Origin: Acinetobacter sp. | Lineage (GTDB): Bacteria; Pseudomonadota; Gammaproteobacteria; Pseudomonadales; Moraxellaceae | Reading direction: 5' to 3' | Assembly: GCA_008017255.1 (NCBI GenBank) | Contig: SSHD01000043.1 | Coordinates: 1 to 7,092 of the forward strand | Length of the DNA: 7,092 nucleotides | Part shown: positions 1-6,736 of the stretch, in pieces | Position numbering within the stretch: the stretch's first letter is position 1 | How the letters are laid out: every line of letters begins with the position of its first letter | Made by a program: the position numbers and the translations under genes | The notes under the pieces: model-generated | The model's database searches: none | What the model saw: the letters and a program-made list of their open reading frames with translations, nothing else | What the model was told of the DNA's origin: nothing

Positions 1-1
1 G

Positions 2-145
2 CCAGTGCGTAAGAAAAAGGCGAAAACCAAGCCAAATTCTTTGACTAAAAAGCCAGTCAAGCCAACCATGCCGAAACCTGAAAGCAACGACAAGGTGAAA
101 AAAGTTAAAAAGAAAAGGGCGAATGCGAAGGCTAAACAAGATTGA
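2..145 (+). CDS. C-terminal lysine-rich tail of a gene truncated by the window edge
   Basis: This is the only plus-strand frame open from the left edge; it ends at TGA 143-145, and the other two frames stop early. The 47 visible residues include 16 Lys and 2 Arg, with Pro, Ala, Asn and Thr between them and almost no hydrophobic residues. It is therefore a disordered, strongly basic tail rather than a folded domain. Such tails are common at the C-termini of RNA-binding proteins such as DEAD-box helicases, some nucleases and pseudouridine synthases, where they give non-specific nucleic-acid affinity. Nothing here identifies the family, and the catalytic part lies outside the window. A hairpin terminator starts 26 bases after the stop, so this gene probably ends its own transcript and is separate from prlC. 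Confidence 0.6.
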   Translation, partial: PVRKKKAKTKPNSLTKKPVKPTMPKPESNDKVKKVKKKRANAKAKQD

Positions 146-171
146 TAACTAAATAGTAACTAGTTTTCATC

Positions 172-202
172 AAAGCTCTATTTCGGTAGGGCTTTTTATT
201 TT
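172..202 (+). terminator. Rho-independent terminator after the lysine-rich tail gene
   Basis: AAAGCTCTA (172-180) pairs with TAGGGCTTT (187-195), giving a 9-bp stem with one T-G wobble around the loop TTTCGG (181-186). A T-rich run follows (TTTTTATTTT, 193-202). It separates the upstream gene from prlC. Confidence 0.75.
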
Positions 203-250
203 GATTTATTTAATTGCTGACTTGATTTCCGCCCCTGCAAACCCTACATC

Positions 251-258
251 TATAAAAT
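251..258 (+). promoter_or_regulatory. Possible -10 region for the prlC cluster
   Basis: TATAAAAT at 251-258 resembles a sigma-70 -10 box, 27 bases before the prlC start codon. The match is incomplete because no good -35 hexamer lies 16-18 bases upstream. TTGATT at 222-227 would need a 23-base spacer, or would pair with the weak TACATC at 245-250. A promoter is expected here, because a terminator lies just upstream and a gene starts downstream. The exact position is a guess. Confidence 0.3.
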
Positions 259-285
259 ATTTAAAGATGAAATGGCAAAAATACA

Positions 286-2325
286 ATGACACTCCAGCAA
301 GCGACACTTCCAGTACCGAAATTCGATCACATTCAACTTGCCGACTTAAAACAACAAATTGAAAATTGCATCCAAACTGGTCAGAATTTTTTAAATCTTT
401 TGACTGAAGTGTCAGCAAGCACAGATGCACAATTGGCAACATTGGCGGAAGTCGATCAACTTGAAAATAACATGAGCGAATCCTGGGGTATTTTGTCACA
501 CCTGAATGCCGTCATGAATAACACCGAAACGCGCGAATTGTATCAAGCTTTGCTGCCAAGCCTGAGCGAATACTACACCCAACTGGGTCAACACACGGCA
601 TTGTATCAAACCTATCAACAGATTCATGACAGTGCTATTTTTCAAACGCTGAGCGAAGCCCAACAAAGTGCGATTAAACTGGCTTTACGTGATTTCAAAC
701 TTTCGGGTGTCGCACTAGAAGGCGAAGCAAAACAACGTTATGCAGAAATATCTGCACGTTTATCTCAGCTGTCTTCAGACTTTTCTAACCATGTACTGGA
801 TGCAACCCAAGCTTATTTTAAACCTTTAACAGAAGCTCAGTTACAAGGTTTGCCGCAAAGCAGCATCGAATTATTAAAGCAATACGGTCAACAACGTGAG
901 CTAGAACAAGCTGTTGCCACACTCGACTTCCCTGCTTATTTCGCCATTATGACCTATGTAGAAGATCGAGCATTGCGGGAAGAACTCTATAAAGCGTATG
1001 TCACACGTGCATCTGAACAGTCAGATCAATCTGAATTTGATAATACCCTTGTGATGGAAGAAATCCTCAGTTTACGTCAAGAAATGGCGCAACTATTAGG
1101 CTTCAATAATTTTGCGGAATACTCACTTGCTAGCAAAATGGCACCCGATGTTGCCACCGTACAGCAATTTCTAGTGGATCTAGCTGAACATGCCCGCACG
1201 CCAGCACTGGCGGAAATTGCTGAACTCAACAGCATCGCCGAGCAAGATGGTATTGCTGAACTCAAACCGTGGGATGCAACTTATTACTCTGAAAAACTCA
1301 AACAACAACAGTTCAACTTATCTCAAGAAGCACTGAAACCGTATTTCCCTGCGCCGAAAGTGGTTGAAGGTTTATTCAAAATTGTCCAACGTCTGTACGG
1401 TATTCAAATCATCGAACGCCAAGCACCCGTTTGGCAAGATGATGTGCGCTATTTTGAACTTGAAGATCAAGGTCAAGTGCTGGGGGGCTTCTACTTTGAC
1501 CTATACGCCCGCAATGGCAAACGTGGTGGTGCATGGATGAGTGGTTTCCGTTCCCGTGTGCAAACGACCACAGGCTTACAAAAACCAATTTGCTATATGG
1601 TATGTAACTTCACCCCACCGATTGGCGACCACCCCGCCCTGCTCACTCACGATGAAGTAATTACTCTATTCCATGAATTTGGTCATGGCTTACATCATCT
1701 GCTGACGGAAGTCGATAACATTTCAGTTGCAGGTACACACGGCGTTGCTTGGGATGCCGTAGAACTACCTAGTCAGTTTATGGAGTTCTGGGCGTGGGAC
1801 AATGAAAGTTTGGATGTGCTGAGTCAACATATCGAAACCCAACAGACTTTGCCACACGAATTATTATCAGCCTTACTGAATGCACGTTTTTTCCAGTCAG
1901 GCATGCAAACCCTACGGCAAATTGAATTTGCGTTATTCGATTTAAACATCCATCAACACACACCTGCATTAAATAACCAGCAAATTCAAAAAACCTTGGA
2001 TGATATACGTGACCAGTTTGCCGTTGTGCCAGCAGTTGCATATAACCGCTTTCAGCATAGCTTTAGCCATATTTTTGCAGGCGGCTATGCAGCAGGTTAT
2101 TACTCGTATAAATGGGCAGAAGTTTTGGCCAGCGATGCCTTTGACCGTTTCGAAACGGAAGGTATTTTTAACACCACGACTGGAAAAGAATTTAGGCAGT
2201 TTATTCTAGCAGTTGGCGGAAAAGATTCCGCACTTGATGCATTTCGCAATTTTAGAAAAAGAGAACCGAAAATAGATGCATTATTACGCCATCAAGGTTG
2301 GACGAATACGCATAAAAGCGCTTAA
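286..2325 (+). CDS. prlC: Oligopeptidase A (M3 family zinc metallopeptidase)
   Basis: This cytoplasmic zinc endopeptidase of the thimet/M3 family degrades short peptides, including cleaved signal peptides (known from E. coli OpdA/PrlC). The product has 679 residues, close to the usual OpdA length of about 680, and no signal peptide or membrane segment. The N-terminal 220 or so residues form the helical half. The catalytic M3 domain follows to the C-terminus. The zinc site is visible as HEFGH at 463-467 (H463, E464 catalytic, H467), with the third ligand E493 in WDAVELPSQ, 29 residues after E464. The glycine/tyrosine substrate loop GGYAAGYYSYKW lies at 599-610. The start at 286 is supported by the N-terminus matching OpdA length; other upstream ATGs (267, 272) are out of frame. 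The ribosome site is weak (purine-rich GATGAAATGG upstream). It is followed after 38 bases by the YheV-like gene, so the two are probably cotranscribed. Confidence 0.96.
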   Translation: MTLQQATLPVPKFDHIQLADLKQQIENCIQTGQNFLNLLTEVSASTDAQLATLAEVDQLENNMSESWGILSHLNAVMNNTETRELYQALLPSLSEYYTQLGQHTALYQTYQQIHDSAIFQTLSEAQQSAIKLALRDFKLSGVALEGEAKQRYAEISARLSQLSSDFSNHVLDATQAYFKPLTEAQLQGLPQSSIELLKQYGQQRELEQAVATLDFPAYFAIMTYVEDRALREELYKAYVTRASEQSDQSEFDNTLVMEEILSLRQEMAQLLGFNNFAEYSLASKMAPDVATVQQFLVDLAEHARTPALAEIAELNSIAEQDGIAELKPWDATYYSEKLKQQQFNLSQEALKPYFPAPKVVEGLFKIVQRLYGIQIIERQAPVWQDDVRYFELEDQGQVLGGFYFDLYARNGKRGGAWMSGFRSRVQTTTGLQKPICYMVCNFTPPIGDHPALLTHDEVITLFHEFGHGLHHLLTEVDNISVAGTHGVAWDAVELPSQFMEFWAWDNESLDVLSQHIETQQTLPHELLSALLNARFFQSGMQTLRQIEFALFDLNIHQHTPALNNQQIQKTLDDIRDQFAVVPAVAYNRFQHSFSHIFAGGYAAGYYSYKWAEVLASDAFDRFETEGIFNTTTGKEFRQFILAVGGKDSALDAFRNFRKREPKIDALLRHQGWTNTHKSA

Positions 2326-2363
2326 ACTACAGCATTATTGTTCGCAGGGCGTAAATAATTGAC

Positions 2364-2570
2364 ATGAAACGGCAATTCATTGCGGGTGCAAAATGTCCCA
2401 AATGTGGGGCTTTGGATCGTGTCGTTAAAATCGTCACTGCGGATGACGAGTGGATGGAATGTATCGACTGTGCTTATAGCGAAAAGCGCCCAACTCATGT
2501 GGATGCGACGGATGCGCCAGAGCCAGATGAAATTGGGGTGATACAATTCAAACCTCGTCATGTTGACTAG
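2364..2570 (+). CDS. YheV-like zinc-ribbon protein
   Basis: This 68-residue protein belongs to the small YheV/DUF2387 family of putative metal-binding proteins. The N-terminal block KRQFIAGAKCPKC closely resembles the E. coli YheV start (KRFIAGAKCPAC). Two CxxC knuckles, C11-x2-C14 and C33-x2-C36, should bind one zinc ion. The acidic C-terminal tail ends in a segment with IGVIQF, comparable to the E. coli VIGIF ending. Its molecular role is not known; the zinc binding is inferred from the cysteines. It follows prlC by 38 bases and precedes the next gene by 14 bases, so it sits inside an operon. AGGG at 2346-2349 is rather far (14 bases) from the ATG, so translation may be modest or coupled to prlC. 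An ATT codon at 2358, in frame and better spaced, is a less likely start. Confidence 0.88.
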   Translation: MKRQFIAGAKCPKCGALDRVVKIVTADDEWMECIDCAYSEKRPTHVDATDAPEPDEIGVIQFKPRHVD

Positions 2571-2584
2571 AAAGGTTTAAAGAA

Positions 2585-3034
2585 ATGACGTCTTCATACC
2601 AACCAGACAGTTCCAAATTATTATGGGTCATCATGAGTGGATTGACCCTCGTTGTGGTGTTGTTTTTTGCTGTGCAATGGTTTTGGGCACACAAAGATCA
2701 ACCTAGCATCGACATCACTCCAACTTCTGTGGCGGCACCAGGTACTGCGCCAGCAACAGCGGAAACAGTCAGCACTGCGGAAACCACTACACAGGCAGCT
2801 AACGAAGCTGTGGCTGCACCCATTCAATTGGTTGAAGAATCCATTCTCAAAGATGCCCTACCAATTAACGACAGCTTAGCCAAAGAAGAAATTGCTAAAT
2901 TAGGCGACATTCAAAAACAATTGGATGAGCAACAACAAAGCCTGAAACAGCAACACAGCGATGTAGATACTTTAGTACAGCTCAAAGAAGAGCAAGTGAA
3001 ATTATTAGAAGCGCAGTTGGCGGCGCAGCAATAA
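2585..3034 (+). CDS. Unrecognised membrane-anchored coiled-coil protein
   Basis: I do not recognise the family. The 149-residue product has three visible parts. A short polar N-terminus leads into one strongly hydrophobic segment at about residues 12-34. A low-complexity Ala/Thr/Pro/Glu linker follows at about 35-80. A Gln/Glu/Lys-rich helix at about 97-149 has hydrophobic residues at 3/4 spacing (I103, L106, I109, L113, L120, V127, L130, V138, L141, L145), which suggests a coiled coil. The simplest reading is a signal-anchored inner-membrane protein whose flexible linker and coiled coil lie in the periplasm, but the charge pattern around the anchor does not fix the topology. AAAGG at 2571-2575, nine bases before the ATG, is a good ribosome site. 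It starts 14 bases after the YheV-like stop and is followed by a strong terminator, so it is the last gene of the prlC operon. Confidence 0.85.
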   Translation: MTSSYQPDSSKLLWVIMSGLTLVVVLFFAVQWFWAHKDQPSIDITPTSVAAPGTAPATAETVSTAETTTQAANEAVAAPIQLVEESILKDALPINDSLAKEEIAKLGDIQKQLDEQQQSLKQQHSDVDTLVQLKEEQVKLLEAQLAAQQ

Positions 3035-3072
3035 CTCGCACTTTCATAGATACAGATTGCAAGCCCAATACC

Positions 3073-3096
3073 CCTCATCACCATGAGGTTTTTTTT
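3073..3096 (+). terminator. Rho-independent terminator of the prlC cluster
   Basis: CCTCAT (3073-3078) pairs perfectly with ATGAGG (3083-3088) around the loop CACC, directly followed by eight T (3089-3096). It begins 39 bases after the stop of the coiled-coil gene and closes the three-gene unit. Confidence 0.9.
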
Positions 3097-3206
3097 AGCA
3101 TGATCAGCAGCATTTACACCTTGCTTCTCCTTTTCGCAACAAATGCGCATATCTTTTCACGCTCAAGCCACCTAAAATAAGCACAGTAGCCCATACTGTA
3201 TTATCT

Positions 3207-4082
3207 ATGAACCCAAACCCAAGCAATCGTAAGCTCATGCTCGCCATAGGTTGCCTTACTGTATCTGCCTTGCTGTTTTCAGTCATGGGGATTTGTATTC
3301 GGTATGCCTCTCATAGCGTCAATAACTACACGATTGTATTTTTTCGCAACGCAGTGGGCTTACTGCTGTTCTTACCGTTTATTATGAATCGAGGGCTTGG
3401 CTTCGTACGCACCGAAAAACTATGGATGCATACATGGCGCAGTCTGGTGGGTTTGGCGGCAATGTATGGTTTTTTCTATGCTATCGCACATCTCAATTTA
3501 TCCAATGCCATGGTGTTTACCTATTCTTCACCCATTTTTATTCCGCTCATTGCATGGTTATTTTTAAAAGAACGTATTAGCCGCAGCATGCTCTATGCTG
3601 CGAGTTTGGGTTTGATTGGTATTATTTTCGTTGCCAAACCCGATCAAGGCTTATGGAATTGGGTTTCAGCGATTGGTATGGCCTCGAGTTTAGGTGCGGC
3701 ACTGGCTTTTGTGACCGTGCGTGCTTTAACTCAAACTGAACCGCCAGAACGAATTGTGTTTTATTTTTGCTTGATTGGCACGCTGCTGTCGGTGATTCCT
3801 ATGTTTTGGGTGTGGCGACCTTATCAGCTACAAGAGTTATTCTTTTTAGTTGCCGCAGGCGTACTGGCAAATGTCAGCCAAGTATTTATGTCACATGCTT
3901 ATCGCCTTGCACCAGCAGGGCAAATTTCCCCTGTAAGTTATATGGCGATTATCTTTGCAGGGTTGTGGGGTTTCTTGCTCTGGCATGAACTGCCCGATGT
4001 GTATAGCATGATTGGTTTTGGCTTTATCTTATTGGCAATTGTGCTGTCTAGCCCACTAGTACTACAACGCGCAAAAAATTAG
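3207..4082 (+). CDS. DMT superfamily transporter (EamA domains)
   Basis: This inner-membrane permease belongs to the drug/metabolite transporter superfamily. It has 291 residues, the usual length, and is hydrophobic throughout, consistent with ten helices in two tandem EamA repeats at about 12-144 and 153-284. The repeats end in matching signatures: LKER (120-123) followed by LGLIGIIFVAKPD in the first, and HELPD (260-264) followed by a closing helix in the second. The substrate cannot be read from sequence; the family includes amino-acid, S-adenosylmethionine and metabolite carriers. The chosen ATG has no clear ribosome site (upstream TGTATTATCT). An internal ATG at 3237 (residue 11) would leave the helices intact but has no better site. 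It stands alone between the terminator at 3073-3096 and the hairpin at 4262-4287, and converges on the TRAP gene. Confidence 0.9.
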   Translation: MNPNPSNRKLMLAIGCLTVSALLFSVMGICIRYASHSVNNYTIVFFRNAVGLLLFLPFIMNRGLGFVRTEKLWMHTWRSLVGLAAMYGFFYAIAHLNLSNAMVFTYSSPIFIPLIAWLFLKERISRSMLYAASLGLIGIIFVAKPDQGLWNWVSAIGMASSLGAALAFVTVRALTQTEPPERIVFYFCLIGTLLSVIPMFWVWRPYQLQELFFLVAAGVLANVSQVFMSHAYRLAPAGQISPVSYMAIIFAGLWGFLLWHELPDVYSMIGFGFILLAIVLSSPLVLQRAKN

Positions 4083-4261
4083 CGCAACTGATATGGCTTC
4101 TGCCTCGTTGCACGTTATGCATTGTAGCAATGCCGAACTCAGCCCATAAGCCAGCCCCAATAAATCATTCATTCTCAGCGATACCAGCTTCCAACACAGT
4201 CGTGTAGCCGACTCGCCAAAAAGTGGTAAATGTAAAAATAACTCCCCCTTTTGTACACATA

Positions 4262-4287
4262 AAAAAAGCACCCGAAGGTGCTTTTTT
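4262..4287. terminator. Bidirectional terminator between converging transport genes
   Basis: AGCACC (4267-4272) pairs with GGTGCT (4277-4282), and the stem extends through an A run on one side and a T run on the other. On the plus strand the loop is CGAA followed by six T (4282-4287). On the minus strand the stem closes on a C(UUCG)G tetraloop, an exceptionally stable loop, followed by seven T (complement of 4261-4267). It lies 11 bases beyond the TRAP stop codon and 179 bases beyond the DMT stop. Its main job is probably to end the TRAP transcript, and it can also stop DMT read-through. Confidence 0.88.
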
Positions 4288-4298
4288 ATACGTCAAAC

Positions 4299-5987
4299 TT
4301 AGTGCGTATACCAACCAAACATCTGGAAGATATAAGGTGCATAAGTCACCAACACTAGCGATGTGAACATTACAAAGATCGGTAAAATCCAACGTTCATA
4401 ACGATAGTAGAAGCTGGTGTATTTCTCTTTGGCTTCTTTATCGGCTGCGGAAACCTCTTCATCACCCACTGAAAGTCGGGTCAGCAAATGGTTCAAGGCA
4501 ACAGGTGGCGTGACATAACCCAATTCAAAGGCAACCAATACAATCATCCAGAAGTGAATTGGGTGAATGCCATTTTCATAGGCGACTGGTGCAATGGTTG
4601 CAGCAACCAAAATTACCGCGCCAAATGGATCTGTGGTCATACCAATAATGGCAAGTAACAAGGCAATAAATGCCAGTGAAATATAGATATTACCCAAGTG
4701 TGCCGGTAACAGCTCAATCACTTCAGCCCGTTCGATTAAACCACCCACGCTCGCAGACAATGCCATCAATAGAATTAAGGCACCAATATGTCCAACTGTT
4801 TCTGAGGTCGCAAAACGTAATGCACCGCCAAAACCAAGTTTTTTACCGCCATGTGGATCATGGGTTTTCAAGAACTCAGATTTTTGCTCATGTTCACGAA
4901 CCAAGGCTTCATGTTTAGGGTCGGTAACAATACGATGTGCAAATAATTTATCAAACAAAATCATTGCAATCAGTACCAACGGCAAAATCATTGGTGCAGT
5001 AAATTCGTTAATACTGGTGTCTAAAGCCAGCTTATAGAACATGATCACTGCAAAACCAATCAACACATACGGAATCACTGGCAGGCAAGCACGCATCATG
5101 TTCGGGAAAGCAACTTTAGGCGAAGCAACACGGAATTTCTCTTCGGCAAGAATCAACGACACACCCAAGAAAATGAATGCCGTCAGCCAGAACACATAAA
5201 TACCATGATCAAACAGTTCAGTCGAAGTCACGTGACGACTGTCGAGCATCGAAATTAGAATCACCAATAGACATGGGCGTAAAACCACACCCAAAGAGCC
5301 CGACATCGCCGAAACCGCTAAAGCATATTGACGACGCGCACCAGAGTTCCACACCTCTTTATAGATGATGGCACCGGCTGCGACAACGAAAATCCCCGAA
5401 GCACCGGTATAAGCGGTTGGAATTGCTGCGGCAATCAAGATTAACCACGTTAAGGTTTCAGGCGCCAAATTCCACGGGCGTAAAATATTTAAGAATAAAT
5501 CCATCACACGGGTTTGGGTCAGCAACATACCCGCCCAAATAAACAGTGCAAGATTTAAGAAAATACCTGAGAATTCAACCAAAATACCCAAGTAAATCCC
5601 TTGCCCCATTGGATAATCCATGAAGAAGGTAAAGGTAACACCGGTCACTATCGCCATAAAGGCATATAGTGGTGTACTTAAGAATGCTAAACCAAAATTA
5701 CCTTTTGGCTGTGCGGTTTTCGGTATCATAAAGAATTGGCACACACTAATCAGTGTCATCGACACAAACAGTGCAATCCACAGCCAATACAGCACAGTGG
5801 TTTTACCGTCAACCACAACCCCAGAGTTTAATACCGAGTTATATTGACTCAGCACCGAACAGCTCAGTAAAAGATTACCCGCCACCATCATTGCGGAATA
5901 AACACGGAAGTCAATTCGGCTTTTTGGCGCACGTAAACTAATATGGTGATAGCGTAGCGATGCAGTAATAGAAGCAAATAAAACCAT
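4299..5987 (-). CDS. TRAP transporter large permease, C-terminal part (IS-split gene)
   Basis: This frame encodes 562 residues from ATG 5985-5987, mostly of the DctM-type large membrane subunit of a TRAP (tripartite ATP-independent periplasmic) transporter. Such permeases use an ion gradient and a periplasmic binding protein to import organic acids and related solutes. About 110 N-terminal residues with two or three extra helices precede the DctM core (about 135-505). The core shows AYTGASGIF near 192-200 and the conserved ending ELGYVTPPVALNH at 488-500. A charged loop lies at about 350-395, and a final helix at 534-555 follows a charged linker. The ATG is probably not native: the frame is open upstream through TTT and into the target duplication, where the IS begins. 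Removing the IS fuses it in frame to the fragment at 6737-7092. With no ribosome site before this ATG, expression as a working protein is doubtful. The substrate is unknown, and no binding-protein gene is in the window. Confidence 0.88.
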   Translation of the reverse strand: MVLFASITASLRYHHISLRAPKSRIDFRVYSAMMVAGNLLLSCSVLSQYNSVLNSGVVVDGKTTVLYWLWIALFVSMTLISVCQFFMIPKTAQPKGNFGLAFLSTPLYAFMAIVTGVTFTFFMDYPMGQGIYLGILVEFSGIFLNLALFIWAGMLLTQTRVMDLFLNILRPWNLAPETLTWLILIAAAIPTAYTGASGIFVVAAGAIIYKEVWNSGARRQYALAVSAMSGSLGVVLRPCLLVILISMLDSRHVTSTELFDHGIYVFWLTAFIFLGVSLILAEEKFRVASPKVAFPNMMRACLPVIPYVLIGFAVIMFYKLALDTSINEFTAPMILPLVLIAMILFDKLFAHRIVTDPKHEALVREHEQKSEFLKTHDPHGGKKLGFGGALRFATSETVGHIGALILLMALSASVGGLIERAEVIELLPAHLGNIYISLAFIALLLAIIGMTTDPFGAVILVAATIAPVAYENGIHPIHFWMIVLVAFELGYVTPPVALNHLLTRLSVGDEEVSAADKEAKEKYTSFYYRYERWILPIFVMFTSLVLVTYAPYIFQMFGWYTH

Positions 5988-5990
5988 AAA

Positions 5991-5998
5991 TAATAAAA
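5991..5998. repeat. Target-site duplication, left copy
   Basis: TAATAAAA directly abuts the left end of the IS and is identical to 6737-6744. Eight bases is the duplication length known for IS1595-family elements. It falls in codons of the TRAP permease gene. Confidence 0.93.
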
Positions 5999-6015
5999 GG
6001 GTCTTAGGAAGTTAA
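5999..6015 (+). repeat. Left terminal inverted repeat of the IS
   Basis: GGGTCTTAGGAAGTTAA (17 bases) is the exact reverse complement of 6720-6736. It is the expected transposase binding and cleavage end. Confidence 0.93.
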
Positions 6016-6047
6016 GCACAAATTACAGTGTGGTAACTTACTAAGAT
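6001..6047 (+). promoter_or_regulatory. Left-end hairpin with inverted TIR copy over the transposase start
   Basis: TCTTAGGAAGTTA (6002-6014, inside the left terminal repeat) pairs with TAACTTACTAAGA (6034-6046) at 12 of 13 positions, the single mismatch being G6008/A6040; G6001-T6047 could add a wobble. The 19-base interval can fold further (CACA 6017-6020 with TGTG 6029-6032). The right arm covers the bases just before the ATG and its first base or two. In a transcript entering from outside the IS this would mask translation initiation, a strategy known from other IS elements; here that role is inferred. The arm at 6034-6046 also matches the right terminal repeat at 12 of 13 bases, so it could be an extra transposase binding site. 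Confidence 0.6.
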
Positions 6048-6723
6048 GGAAACAAAAAATAGGTATTATCGCCGTTCAAGAATCACAGAAGCTAAATTTA
6101 GACAGCTTGTCCGATGTTTTGCTCTCGATTTTACGGCATCTAGCACAGCAGAATTGATTGGAATTTCTGTCCGATCAACGAACTCTATCTTTCTAAAAAT
6201 ACGCCATCGTATCGCAGAACACTGTGAACTGGAATCACCATTGCAAGGCGCTGTTGAAGTCGATGAATCTTACTTTGGTGCTCATAGGGTTCGAGGGAAA
6301 CGCGGTCGCGGTGCATATGGTAAAACCATCGTTTTTGGTTTATTAAAACGACAAGGTAAAGTTTATACAGAAGTCGTTCCAGATTGCTCCAAAGCCACGC
6401 TACAAGGCATTATTCGTGGTCATGTTGACCTAGGTACTGTGATTCATTCCGATTGTTGGCGTGGTTATGAAGGCTTAGTTGATATTGGCTATGATAAGCA
6501 TTTTAGAGTGAATCATGGTGCGAATGAATTTGCCAATGGTGACCGCCATATCAACGGCATTGAGTCTTTTTGGAGTTATGCAAAAAGGCGATTAGCGAAG
6601 TTTAATGGAGTCGCAAAACATACGTTCTATTTACACTTGAAAGAAACTGAGTATCGTTTCAATCATCGTCGTGATAACGTATATCTTGGGTTGCTTAAAC
6701 TTCTAAGAAATAATCCGCTTTAA
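6046..6723 (+). CDS. IS1595-family transposase
   Basis: This 225-residue transposase should cut and join the ends of the surrounding IS. The N-terminal 55 or so residues are basic and helical, with a helix-turn-helix-like stretch (about 28-55) likely to bind the terminal repeats. The catalytic RNase H-like domain (ISXO2-like, DDE superfamily) shows D73 in EVDESYFG, D136 in IHSDCWRGYEG, and the third cluster HINGIESFWSYAKRRL with N170, E173 and K180. The N-terminal zinc ribbon of longer IS1595 members is absent, as is usual for the short IS1016 group. The gene is uninterrupted, and its TAA stop (6721-6723) lies in the right terminal repeat. The ATG at 6046 is the last part of an inverted copy of the terminal repeat, with no strong ribosome site (CTAAG only), suggesting deliberately low expression. 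Confidence 0.94.
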   Translation: METKNRYYRRSRITEAKFRQLVRCFALDFTASSTAELIGISVRSTNSIFLKIRHRIAEHCELESPLQGAVEVDESYFGAHRVRGKRGRGAYGKTIVFGLLKRQGKVYTEVVPDCSKATLQGIIRGHVDLGTVIHSDCWRGYEGLVDIGYDKHFRVNHGANEFANGDRHINGIESFWSYAKRRLAKFNGVAKHTFYLHLKETEYRFNHRRDNVYLGLLKLLRNNPL

Positions 6724-6736
6724 CTTCCTAAGACCC
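6720..6736 (-). repeat. Right terminal inverted repeat of the IS
   Basis: TTAACTTCCTAAGACCC is the exact reverse complement of the left end (5999-6015). It includes the transposase stop codon. On the minus strand it supplies the TAG (6728-6730) that ends the upstream TRAP fragment. Confidence 0.93.

Larger units (their letters stand above)
5999..6736 (+). mobile_element. Complete IS1595-family insertion sequence (IS1016-like), 738 bp
   Basis: The element is bounded by perfect 17-bp terminal inverted repeats beginning GGGTCTTAGG and by a perfect 8-bp direct repeat. It contains one intact transposase gene on the plus strand, opposite in direction to the TRAP gene it interrupts. The short length, single 225-codon gene, GGG ends and 8-bp duplication fit the IS1016 group of the IS1595 family. 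The exact ISfinder name cannot be given without a search. Intact repeats, duplication and coding frame indicate a recent and possibly still active insertion. At the left side, the repeat on the minus strand brings no immediate stop to the frame of the downstream TRAP half. At the right side it contributes GGG TCT TAG, which stops the upstream half two codons into the IS. Confidence 0.93.

Noticed and set aside
2322..2561. 79-codon minus-strand frame opposite the YheV-like gene
   Set aside because: The plus strand holds a recognisable zinc-ribbon protein with the family's N-terminal signature, so this frame is a shadow of it.
2700..2830. Repetitive GCA/ACA-rich stretch in the 149-codon gene as a DNA repeat array
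   Set aside because: It simply encodes the Ala/Thr-rich linker, with no regular DNA repeat unit.
4119..4133. Perfect inverted repeat GCATTG-TAG-CAATGC as a terminator or operator
   Set aside because: The stem is only six pairs, the loop is three bases, no T run follows, and no promoter is nearby. It is within what chance produces.
4062..4271. Minus-strand frame of 69 codons in the gap between the DMT and TRAP genes
   Set aside because: It would start with GTG inside the terminator hairpin, has no ribosome site, overlaps the end of the DMT gene, and gives a protein unlike anything I know.
4165..4392. 75-codon minus-strand frame overlapping the end of the TRAP gene, possibly a remnant gene
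   Set aside because: It runs through the terminator and over the TRAP coding end in another frame, with no recognisable motif.
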